Below the pieces are notes generated by a model that saw only the letters and a list, made by a program, of their open reading frames with translations, was not told the origin of the DNA and did not search any database. This document shows, piece after piece, positions 1-5,325 of a stretch of 8,429 bases of DNA; position 1 is the stretch's first letter; each line of letters opens with the position of its first letter. This DNA comes from an uncultured Lachnospiraceae bacterium (lineage in GTDB: Bacteria > Bacillota > Clostridia > Lachnospirales > Lachnospiraceae). The DNA is taken from assembly GCA_948468325.1 (NCBI GenBank), contig CAOKHR010000094.1:1-8429 (forward strand). Reading direction: 5' to 3'. The translations under genes were made by a program, and so were the position numbers.

Positions 1-504
1 TGCAAGAACGAAAACCGGCACAATGATTAGACACAGCTCTGATTTTTTCATAAGAGGCTCTTTTAACATCAGGCGAACCAGCGGCCTTTTTTTCTTTAGA
101 TCGCTGATCCGTACGGAAAGCCTGGGAAAAAATTTCCAGCCGGACGGAGTGAGATTCGCACCGCTTACTGCAAGAGCAGAAAACATCGTCGGGTATCTGG
201 ATGCGGCGATCAGGCCAACGATACCGCCGTCGCTGAATCCGTAAAATGCGGGTTTTATCAGATCCAGCGCCTGAACGAAAGCAGCAATGTCTTCTGCCAT
301 ATCGCTGTAATGATATTCATTTACGGCAGCGCTCAATCCATGTCCCCGGCTGTCTATCGCATAAACCGTATGTTTTTTGGAAAGTTCCGGGATTAATACG
401 TCAAAGATTTTATGCGTTTCGCCGTTTCCGTGTGCTAAAATCACGGGGGAACCTTCCCCGTTTTTCTCGTAGTAAATAATCTGTCCGTTTAATTGAATGT
501 ACAT
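1..504 (-). CDS. Alpha/beta hydrolase, C-terminus cut by window edge
   Basis: The first 168 codons of an alpha/beta-fold hydrolase are visible; the gene continues past position 1. Seen in the translation: an oxyanion-loop motif H-G-N-G (residues 25-28), the strand-turn D-S-R-G-H-G (51-56) typical of the family, and the nucleophile elbow G-F-S-D-G (89-93) with Ser91 as the expected catalytic serine. The last residues (IVPVFVLA) match the strand that precedes the acidic catalytic residue; that residue and the catalytic histidine must lie outside the window. The ATG at 504 is the only sensible start, since no start codon lies in frame just upstream. A purine-rich GAAGGG at 520-525 sits about 15 bases away, farther than usual. 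No signal peptide is visible, so the enzyme is probably cytoplasmic. The substrate cannot be told from sequence; such proteins are often esterases or lactonases. The gene is divergent from the membrane protein at 709. Confidence 0.9.
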   Translation of the reverse strand, partial: MYIQLNGQIIYYEKNGEGSPVILAHGNGETHKIFDVLIPELSKKHTVYAIDSRGHGLSAAVNEYHYSDMAEDIAAFVQALDLIKPAFYGFSDGGIVGLIAASRYPTMFSALAVSGANLTPSGWKFFPRLSVRISDLKKKRPLVRLMLKEPLMKKSELCLIIVPVFVLA

Positions 505-562
505 AATCTGTTTCGTTTTCCCTTCTTTAATAATAGTTATATTAAGGTAACAGTTCAGCCCA

Positions 563-587
563 GGACTTTGCACTGGCTGCAAAGTCC
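563..587. repeat. Perfect inverted repeat between divergent genes
   Basis: GGACTTTGC at 563-571 is the exact reverse complement of GCAAAGTCC at 579-587, a 9-bp stem with a 7-base spacer (one further A-T pair is possible inside it). It lies between the divergent hydrolase and membrane-protein genes. No T-run follows on either strand, so it does not look like an intrinsic terminator. It could be an operator or a leader hairpin for the hydrolase transcript. The structure is seen directly; the role is inference. Confidence 0.55.
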
Positions 588-650
588 GTACCCAAAGGGC
601 ATGATATAAGAACGCATATATTATTAAGTATAACATATTTTCCCCTTATC

Positions 651-680
651 TTGAAGAATAAAATAAAGTTGTGTTACAAT
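651..680 (+). promoter_or_regulatory. Predicted sigma-A promoter for the small membrane protein
   Basis: A -35 box TTGAAG (651-656) and a -10 box TACAAT (675-680) are separated by 18 bases, and a TG at 672-673 gives an extended -10. The start codon at 709 is about 22 bases downstream of the expected transcript start, giving a short leader with its own ribosome binding site. This is judged by eye only. Confidence 0.6.
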
Positions 681-708
681 ATGAGAAAATATAAAAGCAG
701 GGATGATT

Positions 709-1137
709 ATGACAAAAAGAGAATGGGAAATATGGGAAATTATCATAGAAACAATTACGTTAATCGCAGTCGGCGTATTTTTTGGTCTGCAGATTTATTA
801 TGTATATGTATATGAGAGCAGCATTCTGACATTGCTGTATCATTTGCTGCCAATGTTTTTGCTTTATGCAGGGCCTGCAGTTCTGCAGATATTTCCGGAG
901 CTGCTGAACGGCTTTGGCAGTGAGCCTCTGCAGGGAAAGGTTCGTATTTATGCTGTACGTATGGTGAGAAACAGTAAAATGCTTGTTGTGTTCGGAATAT
1001 TGGCTCCGGCTGTTGCGGATGTACTCGGAATGAAAATGAATGCGGCATACAGCCTGTTAATCATGGCCGGAGTCCTTGGGAATATCGGTTATTATCTGTA
1101 TCGGATTTATCAGTATAATATAAAGGAAAAAAAATAA
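709..1137 (+). CDS. Small membrane protein of unknown function
   Basis: This 142-residue protein is not recognised as a named family. It shows four hydrophobic segments at about residues 12-34, 39-61, 91-108 and 112-134. A polar stretch (about 66-90) with several arginines and lysines lies between the second and third. The C-terminus is basic (NIKEKK), consistent with a cytoplasmic tail. There is no catalytic or binding motif that I can name. Two in-frame ATGs exist, at 703 and 709; 709 is preferred because the AGGG at 699-702 then has a 6-base spacing, while it would abut the ATG at 703. The gene has its own promoter at 651-680 and ends inside a bidirectional terminator, so it is probably monocistronic. 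It is likely a real gene because start signals, membrane segments and terminator all agree. Confidence 0.8.
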   Translation: MTKREWEIWEIIIETITLIAVGVFFGLQIYYVYVYESSILTLLYHLLPMFLLYAGPAVLQIFPELLNGFGSEPLQGKVRIYAVRMVRNSKMLVVFGILAPAVADVLGMKMNAAYSLLIMAGVLGNIGYYLYRIYQYNIKEKK

Positions 1138-1170
1138 AGTCATCACACATGAATCCGTGATGGCTTTATT
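1133..1170. terminator. Bidirectional intrinsic terminator between convergent genes
   Basis: Bases 1133-1146 pair with 1157-1170 to give a 14-bp stem with one G-T wobble (1140/1163) and a 10-base loop. On the plus strand it is followed by CTTTT. On the minus strand it is followed by a run of Ts, the complement of the A-run at 1127-1134. It therefore fits termination of both the membrane protein gene, whose stop codon lies inside the left arm, and the csp gene arriving from the other side. Confidence 0.85.
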
Positions 1171-1260
1171 CTTTTAATCATTTCCAATTCCAATGTCTTA
1201 TTCATTTATATATATTATGAAAAAGGTACTTTGAAAAGTTGTTGATTAAGTAGGTAGTAA

Positions 1261-1464
1261 TTATTTTACTACAGTTACGTTGGTTGCCTGTGGTCCTTTT
1301 GCACCGTCAACTACTTCGAATTCAACAGTAGCTCCCTCTTCTAAAGATTTGAAGCCCTCCATGTTAAGTCCTGAGTAATGAACGAACACATCGTTTCCAG
1401 ATTCATCTGAGATAAAACCGTAGCCTTTCTGATTGTTGAACCATTTTACTGTACCTTTGTTCAT
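1261..1464 (-). CDS. csp: Cold-shock protein (CspA family)
   Basis: This is a 67-residue single cold-shock domain, the usual length for the family. These small cytoplasmic proteins bind single-stranded RNA and DNA and act as RNA chaperones, keeping mRNA unfolded. Seen in the translation: the opening GTVKWFN, the RNP1 motif K-G-Y-G-F-I-S (residues 13-19) and an RNP2-type motif D-V-F-V-H-Y (25-30), where the Phe to Tyr change at the last position is conservative. The C-terminal A-T-N-V is also typical. The ATG at 1464 has a perfect GGAGGT (1471-1476) at 6 bases. The predicted promoter lies close upstream and implies a leader of only about 40 bases, so the long cold-sensing 5' UTR of E. coli cspA is not present. 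Whether expression responds to temperature cannot be told. Confidence 0.97.
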   Translation of the reverse strand: MNKGTVKWFNNQKGYGFISDESGNDVFVHYSGLNMEGFKSLEEGATVEFEVVDGAKGPQATNVTVVK

Positions 1465-1511
1465 TGCAGTACCTCCAAAATTAAATTATGCTTGTATTGA
1501 TGCACTAGATT

Positions 1512-1540
1512 AATATAGCACATGGAAATTAAAATGTAAA
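1512..1540 (-). promoter_or_regulatory. Predicted sigma-A promoter of the cold-shock gene
   Basis: Read on the minus strand, a -35 box TTTACA (1540-1535) and a -10 box TATATT (1517-1512) are separated by exactly 17 bases. The expected transcript start is near 1505, about 40 bases before the csp ATG. No terminator is seen between the upstream DUF5721-like gene and this promoter, so some csp message may also come from read-through. Confidence 0.65.
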
Positions 1541-1548
1541 GCAAAAAT

Positions 1549-2052
1549 TTAAAGTTCCTCATAAGATATGAAGTGTTTTTTTAAAAATTTTTGCACCAGA
1601 ATATCCCATTCATGTTCTAACGTGCGGTCTGTGGAAAAAACCGAGTAGGAAATTCCGGTTGTAAGAATAATCTGGCTGTTCTGGAATGTCAGATTGATAA
1701 AGACACCCTGAATGTCATCCGGCGAAAAACTGCTGCCGGATTTTGCGAGAGTATTTTCCATATTTTCAGGAGAGAGCATCAGGATAAATTTAAAAGAAAC
1801 AGGAGTATGCCGGCCGCGTATGATCTGATAGCAGATGGGTCGGAGCTTTGCATAAGGAAGAATGGTATAACCGGACAGCCCCTCCTCTTCCAGTTCTGCT
1901 TTAGAATAGAAAGAAGAATTGATATGGCCGTCAATTGTAAAAGAAGCATCTTTTGTAATACTGGCTTCGGGCAGCAGAAAATGATCAAAAATTTCGCTGC
2001 ATAAAAGCTGGTTCATGAAAGATTTTTTATCGGTAAGTTTTAAAGCAATCAA
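1549..2052 (-). CDS. DUF5721-like protein, probable TTG start
   Basis: This 167-residue protein resembles the DUF5721 family, which I know mainly from Lachnospiraceae and whose function is unknown. Recognisable stretches are the N-terminal IALKLTDKKSFMNQLL, the early segment FDHFLLPEASIT, the central P-V-S-F-K-F with L-S-P-E-N after it, and the late S-P-D-D-I-Q-G-V-F-I-N. No signal peptide or membrane segment is seen, so it is probably cytoplasmic. The reading frame is open back to an ATG at 2166. However, that ATG has no ribosome binding site and the extra 38 residues look unlike the family. The TTG at 2052 has GGGGTGA (2057-2063) at 4 bases and gives a protein beginning M-I-A-L-K, as I recall for relatives. 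It lies upstream of csp on the same strand with an 84-base gap. Confidence 0.8.
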   Translation of the reverse strand: MIALKLTDKKSFMNQLLCSEIFDHFLLPEASITKDASFTIDGHINSSFYSKAELEEEGLSGYTILPYAKLRPICYQIIRGRHTPVSFKFILMLSPENMENTLAKSGSSFSPDDIQGVFINLTFQNSQIILTTGISYSVFSTDRTLEHEWDILVQKFLKKHFISYEEL

Positions 2053-2056
2053 ATTT

Positions 2057-2063
2057 TCACCCC
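2057..2063 (-). promoter_or_regulatory. Ribosome binding site supporting the TTG start
   Basis: The minus-strand sequence GGGGTGA sits 4 bases before the TTG at 2052. The competing ATG at 2166 has only CTTTCTGACAG before it, with no Shine-Dalgarno match. This contrast decides the start of the DUF5721-like gene. Confidence 0.65.
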
Positions 2064-2082
2064 GTTTAAGAATTTCAAAATA

Positions 2083-2112
2083 ATCATATGTGCAATTTTC
2101 GTTACATTTCAC
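2083..2112 (-). promoter_or_regulatory. Possible promoter for the DUF5721-like gene
   Basis: On the minus strand, TATGAT (2088-2083) is a good -10 box. GTGAAA (2112-2107), 18 bases upstream, is a four-of-six match to the -35 consensus. A transcript starting near 2076 would begin after the ATG at 2166, which again favours the TTG start. The call is by eye and tentative. Confidence 0.35.
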
Positions 2113-2185
2113 GCCATCTGCACGCCCCGCTTTGCGGTAGTTTTGGGTACAAATTGTGACGCTCATCTGTCAGAAAGCAATTTTC
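2092..2185. repeat. 9-bp direct repeat flanking a GC-richer patch
   Basis: GCAATTTTC occurs at 2092-2100 and again at 2177-2185 in the same orientation, enclosing 76 bases. The enclosed stretch is clearly richer in G and C than its surroundings and carries a small CCGC-TTT-GCGG hairpin at 2127-2137. CATCTG also occurs twice inside it (2115-2120, 2164-2169). The arrangement resembles an insertion between target duplications, but no terminal inverted repeats are seen at the edges of the insert. It may be chance. Confidence 0.35.
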
Positions 2186-2287
2186 AAACACGCTCTAGGA
2201 AAAATCCCCAAAATATAGTAGAATATTACCTGAATACAATATGGTTTGTCAATGGTTACAGAATGAACGGTAACCGGAGCGTGTTTG
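2185..2287. repeat. Perfect 11-bp inverted repeat before the lipoprotein gene
   Basis: CAAACACGCTC at 2185-2195 and GAGCGTGTTTG at 2277-2287 are exact reverse complements, 81 bases apart. A nested 6-bp pair, GGTTAC (2254-2259) and GTAACC (2270-2275), lies just inside the right arm. The right arm ends 5 bases before the GGAGG ribosome binding site of the lipoprotein gene. The enclosed AT-rich stretch has possible -10 boxes (TAGAAT 2219-2224, TACAAT 2235-2240) but no good -35 box. It could be a transcript leader fold, a paired operator, or a short mobile repeat. Confidence 0.5.
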
Positions 2288-2302
2288 TATGTGGAGGAAT
2301 AT

Positions 2303-3571
2303 ATGAAGAGCAGGATAAAAAAGGTATTTTGCCAGACAGTATTTGCGGCGGGAGCCATGGTTTGGCTGACAGGCTGCGGACTGGCAGATAAATATGAAGA
2401 GTTAAAGTCGGTGATTGTACAGGAAGAAGTATCTTCCGATAAAACAGAGAAGCCGGTAAGGAAGAAAAAGCCACGGGAGCAGAAAGAGACAGAAGTTGTT
2501 TTAAAACCGGAGGAAACTGAGACAGAAGAGACGGAAACAGCAGAAGAAACAGAAACGGATGATAACACGGAAAGCGATATTGCAAGTCCCCAAAATTATG
2601 CATACAGTGCGCTGGGGGAAGAGGCAAAGCAGGTGTACAATGAAATGCTTACAACAATTTTGGAACATCAGGAAAGTGTGGAAGTCTCTACTTTAGATCA
2701 GGAAGTGATGGAAGAAGCGTACAGAGCAGTTATGGCGGATTATGGCGGATTGTACTGGGTGTCCGGTTATGTGTATACACAGTATACCAGAGGCGGCGAA
2801 CCGACCAGTATGGAATTTTCCCCGAAATACACAATGGAGCTTGCGGAACGGGAGCGGATTCAAAGGCAGATTGACGCTTCGGTAGAAGAATTGCTGGCAG
2901 GAATTTCTATCACGGATTCCGATTATGAGAAAGCAAAATATGTATTTGAGATATTGGTTCAGAATGTGGATTATGATTCTTCCGCAGAAAATAACCAAAA
3001 TATTATCAGCGCTTTTTTAAACCGTGCCACGGTATGTCAGGGGTATGCCTGTGCAACGCAGTATCTGCTGCGTCTGCTTGGTATTGAAAGTGTGATTGTG
3101 ACGGGAAATGCCAATGGGGAATCTCATGCATGGAATCTGGTTCGTCTGGACGGAGAATATTATTATATGGATACGACCTGGGGAAATTCCCGATATTTGG
3201 ACAGCTCCAGCCAGATGGAGAAATATGTAAATTATAACTATCTGGCAATTACTTCCGAGGAAATCAGCAGAACACATGCCGCAGACAGTACGTTTCCCCT
3301 TCCGGAATGCAGCAGCATGAAGAATAATTATTTTGTGAGAGAAAACAAATATTTTTCAGACTGGAATCCGGAAGCAGTCGGCGGAGTGCTGGCGGCGGCA
3401 TGGAATGAGGGAGGAGATGCATCTGTTAAGTTTTCTTCACCGGAACTTTATGACCAGGCATTGGATTATTTCATTACAAAACAGCATATTGCCGATTACT
3501 GTGAAAATATCTCTTCCATATATTATTTAGAGGATGCAGAATTATATGTGATTACGTTTCATTTTTTATAA
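2303..3571 (+). CDS. Transglutaminase-like lipoprotein
   Basis: This 422-residue protein has a lipoprotein signal peptide: basic MKSRIKK, a hydrophobic core, and the lipobox L-T-G-C with Cys25 as the lipidated residue. It should therefore be anchored outside the cytoplasmic membrane. A charged linker follows, with basic residues at about 48-60 and an almost pure Glu/Thr run at 68-90, probably spanning the cell wall. The C-terminal part contains a transglutaminase-like core with the triad Cys245 (T-V-C-Q-G-Y), His275 (E-S-H-A-W-N) and Asp290 (Y-M-D-T-T-W). In this superfamily such a triad supports peptidase, amidase or crosslinking chemistry; the substrate here is unknown. The ATG at 2303 is chosen because GGAGG (2293-2297) precedes it at 5 bases; a TTG at 2285 would add six residues without a ribosome site. 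No clear terminator follows, so read-through into the scfA region 102 bases downstream is possible. Confidence 0.88.
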   Translation: MKSRIKKVFCQTVFAAGAMVWLTGCGLADKYEELKSVIVQEEVSSDKTEKPVRKKKPREQKETEVVLKPEETETEETETAEETETDDNTESDIASPQNYAYSALGEEAKQVYNEMLTTILEHQESVEVSTLDQEVMEEAYRAVMADYGGLYWVSGYVYTQYTRGGEPTSMEFSPKYTMELAERERIQRQIDASVEELLAGISITDSDYEKAKYVFEILVQNVDYDSSAENNQNIISAFLNRATVCQGYACATQYLLRLLGIESVIVTGNANGESHAWNLVRLDGEYYYMDTTWGNSRYLDSSSQMEKYVNYNYLAITSEEISRTHAADSTFPLPECSSMKNNYFVRENKYFSDWNPEAVGGVLAAAWNEGGDASVKFSSPELYDQALDYFITKQHIADYCENISSIYYLEDAELYVITFHFL

Positions 3572-3591
3572 GAAATTGATAGAAAAAATGC

Positions 3592-3620
3592 TTTTCAGAT
3601 GCAGATACTTGTGTTATAAT
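3592..3620 (+). promoter_or_regulatory. Predicted strong promoter of the SCIFF operon
   Basis: A consensus -10 box TATAAT (3615-3620) carries an extended TG at 3612-3613. A weaker -35 box TTTTCA (3592-3597) lies 17 bases upstream. Transcription should start near 3627, giving scfA a leader of about 47 bases. The promoter lies just past the stop of the lipoprotein gene and makes the scf genes an independent unit. Confidence 0.7.
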
Positions 3621-3673
3621 GTCTTTCGAATATGATGCGGTGGATTCTGCAGGAGAGAAAAGGAGATTTTATT

Positions 3674-3817
3674 ATGAAACATGTAAAAACCCTGAATACA
3701 AGAAAATTACAAAATACAGTGAAAAAAGGCGGTTGTGGCGAATGTCAGACATCCTGCCAGTCAGCATGCAAGACATCTTGTACGGTAGGGAACCAGACTT
3801 GTGAAAACAGCAAATAG
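3674..3817 (+). CDS. scfA: SCIFF ranthipeptide precursor
   Basis: This 47-residue peptide is recognised as the six-cysteines-in-forty-five (SCIFF) precursor, a ribosomally made peptide widespread in Clostridia. The N-terminal half (MKHVKTLNTRKLQNTVKK) is the leader bound by the maturase. Gly19-Gly20 come directly before the cysteine-rich core, with Cys at 21, 24, 28, 32, 36 and 43. Thr residues at 27, 34, 37 and 42 are potential crosslink partners. In characterised SCIFF peptides a Cys32 to Thr37 thioether is formed to a non-alpha carbon, and both residues are present here at the same numbers. The ATG at 3674 has AGGAGA (3661-3666) at 7 bases; an in-frame ATG at 3632 lacks a ribosome site. 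The peptide lies upstream of scfB on its own strong promoter. Its biological role is unsettled, with signalling proposed for relatives. Confidence 0.97.
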   Translation: MKHVKTLNTRKLQNTVKKGGCGECQTSCQSACKTSCTVGNQTCENSK

Positions 3818-3842
3818 ATTGTTTTATAGTTACATAAGTGCG

Positions 3843-3865
3843 GACCGTGCGCAGGGCGTGCGGTC
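3843..3865 (+). other. Strong hairpin downstream of scfA
   Basis: GACCGTGCGC (3843-3852) pairs with GCGTGCGGTC (3856-3865) over 10 bp, including two G-T wobbles, around a 3-base loop. Flanking ATAAGT (3834-3839) and ATTTAT (3866-3871) can extend the stem across a small bulge. There is no T-run after it, so it is more likely a 3'-end stabiliser or pausing structure for the scfA message than a terminator. A minor 5-bp hairpin (3871-3884) separates it from the next structure. Confidence 0.65.
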
Positions 3866-3884
3866 ATTTATGCATTAGTATGCA

Positions 3885-3907
3885 AAAAACGTCCGGCGGA
3901 CGTTTTT
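3885..3907 (+). terminator. Intrinsic terminator/attenuator between scfA and scfB
   Basis: AAAAACGTCC (3885-3894) pairs with GGACGTTTTT (3898-3907) over 10 bp around the loop GGC. The GC core followed by five Ts is a classical intrinsic terminator, and the A-run on the other side makes it symmetric. The U-run is short (TTTTTAG), so some read-through is expected. No convincing promoter is seen between here and scfB, so scfB and secDF probably depend on that read-through. Confidence 0.75.
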
Positions 3908-3945
3908 AGTTTGTCATATGTAATAAGGAAGAGAGGGAATGCTGA

Positions 3946-5307
3946 GTGGTTCACCAGTACAAAAACAACGGCTATAACATTGTTCTGGATGTAAACAGCG
4001 GGGCGGTTCATGTAGTAGATGACACGGCTTATGACGTTATCGCTTTATGGGAGACGCATACAGAGGATGAAATCATAGAAAAGTTAAAGCCGGAGTATGA
4101 AGAACGTGAGCTTCGTGAAGCAGTCAGAGAAGTTGCATCGTTGATAGAAGAAGATGCACTTTTTACGAAAGACGAATATGAAGATTATATCACAGATTTT
4201 AAACAGCGTAAAACGGTAGTTAAGGCGTTATGTCTTCATATTGCACATGACTGCAACTTAAAATGCCGGTATTGCTTTGCTGAAGAGGGAGAATATCACG
4301 GCAAAAGAGCGCTGATGCCGTTTGAAACAGGGAAAGCTGCACTTGATTTTCTGATTGCAAATTCCGGCAGCAGAAAAAATCTGGAAGTGGATTTTTTTGG
4401 CGGCGAACCGACACTCAATTTTCAGGTGGTAAAAGATCTGGTTGCATACGGAAGAGAGCAGGAAAAGATTCACAATAAAAATTTCCGGTTTACGCTGACG
4501 ACGAACGGAGTGCTTTTAAATGATGAGATAATGGAATTTGCCAATAAAGAAATGGCAAACGTAGTTTTAAGCATAGACGGACGCAAAGAAGTCAATGATA
4601 AAATGAGACCATTTGCAAACGGAAGCGGGAGCTATGATCTGATTGTTCCGAAGTTTCAGAAGTTTGCAGACAGCAGAAATCAGACAAACTATTATGTAAG
4701 GGGAACGTTTACACATCACAATCCGGATTTTTCAAAAGATGTGCTCCACCTTGCGGATCTGGGATTTAAGCAGATTTCGGTGGAACCTGTAGTTGCGCAG
4801 GAAGAAGACGATTATGCGATTCGTGAAGAAGATCTGCCGAAGCTGTTTGAGGAATATGATTCTCTTGCGGCGGAAATGGTAAAAAGGCATAAACATGGAG
4901 ATGATTTTCATTTCTTCCATTTTATGATAGATTTAGAGGGAGGTCCCTGTGTTGCAAAAAGACTTTCCGGCTGCGGCTCCGGAACAGAATATCTTGCAGT
5001 AACACCCTGGGGAGATCTCTACCCGTGCCATCAGTTTGTAGGCAATGAGAAATTCTATATGGGAAATGTGGCGGAGGGCATTGTAAATACAGAGCTTTCG
5101 GATGAATTCAAAAGCTGTAATGTCTATGCCAAAAAGAAATGCCGTGAATGCTTTGCCAGATTTTACTGCAGCGGCGGCTGTGCTGCAAATGCTTACAATT
5201 TCCATGGAGATATTAAGGAAGCTTACGATATTGGATGTGCGTTACAAAAAAAGAGAGTCGAATGCGCGATTATGATAAAAGCAGCGGAAGCATTTGAAAC
5301 AGACTAA
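3946..5307 (+). CDS. scfB: SCIFF radical SAM maturase (thioether-forming, SPASM)
   Basis: This 453-residue cytoplasmic iron-sulfur enzyme matches the ScfB/CteB family, which uses S-adenosylmethionine radicals to crosslink cysteine sulfur to acceptor residues in the SCIFF peptide. Residues 1 to about 85 form the PqqD-like precursor-binding (RRE) domain. The radical SAM cluster motif is Cys103-x3-Cys107-x2-Cys110 (D-C-N-L-K-C-R-Y-C), followed by the SAM-site G-G-E-P near residues 153-156. The C-terminal SPASM region for two auxiliary [4Fe-4S] clusters shows Cys343-x12-Gly-x4-Cys361, then Cys391, Cys399-x2-Cys402-x5-Cys408-x3-Cys412 and Cys431. All expected cysteines are present, so it looks functional. 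The start is a GTG at 3946 with GAGGG (3933-3937) at 8 bases; the ATG at 3939 is out of frame and soon stops. It is 128 bases after scfA and 18 before secDF. Confidence 0.96.
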   Translation: MVHQYKNNGYNIVLDVNSGAVHVVDDTAYDVIALWETHTEDEIIEKLKPEYEERELREAVREVASLIEEDALFTKDEYEDYITDFKQRKTVVKALCLHIAHDCNLKCRYCFAEEGEYHGKRALMPFETGKAALDFLIANSGSRKNLEVDFFGGEPTLNFQVVKDLVAYGREQEKIHNKNFRFTLTTNGVLLNDEIMEFANKEMANVVLSIDGRKEVNDKMRPFANGSGSYDLIVPKFQKFADSRNQTNYYVRGTFTHHNPDFSKDVLHLADLGFKQISVEPVVAQEEDDYAIREEDLPKLFEEYDSLAAEMVKRHKHGDDFHFFHFMIDLEGGPCVAKRLSGCGSGTEYLAVTPWGDLYPCHQFVGNEKFYMGNVAEGIVNTELSDEFKSCNVYAKKKCRECFARFYCSGGCAANAYNFHGDIKEAYDIGCALQKKRVECAIMIKAAEAFETD

Positions 5308-5325
5308 AAGAAAGGGAGAAACAAG

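Noticed and set aside
23..479. Two plus-strand open frames near the left edge
   Set aside because: They lie opposite the alpha/beta hydrolase, whose motifs are clear on the minus strand.
755..1048. 97-codon minus-strand open frame opposite the small membrane protein
   Set aside because: No ribosome site or family resemblance; the plus-strand gene has promoter, ribosome site and terminator.
1195..1260. Second terminator directly after the csp stop codon
   Set aside because: Only a 5-bp stem with a tiny loop could be drawn; the hairpin at 1133-1170 is the convincing terminator.
1465..1505. Possible cold-sensing leader RNA of csp
   Set aside because: The leader is only about 40 bases and no stable alternative folds are evident, unlike the long leader of E. 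coli cspA.
2143..2391. 82-codon plus-strand open frame crossing the intergenic repeats into the lipoprotein gene
   Set aside because: It overlaps the lipoprotein signal peptide region in another frame, has no ribosome site, and its translation has no domain-like features.
2170..2568. 132-codon minus-strand Ser/Val-rich open frame
   Set aside because: It is the mirror of the Glu/Thr-rich repeat codons in the lipoprotein stalk, so its low-complexity translation is an artefact.
3619..3804. 61-codon open frame overlapping scfA in another frame
   Set aside because: No ribosome binding site, no recognisable family features, and almost all of it overlaps scfA, whose identity is clear.
3908..3945. 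Possible separate promoter for scfB (TTGTCA at 3911-3916)
   Set aside because: No -10 box lies at a suitable distance; the expected position is occupied by the purine-rich ribosome site.
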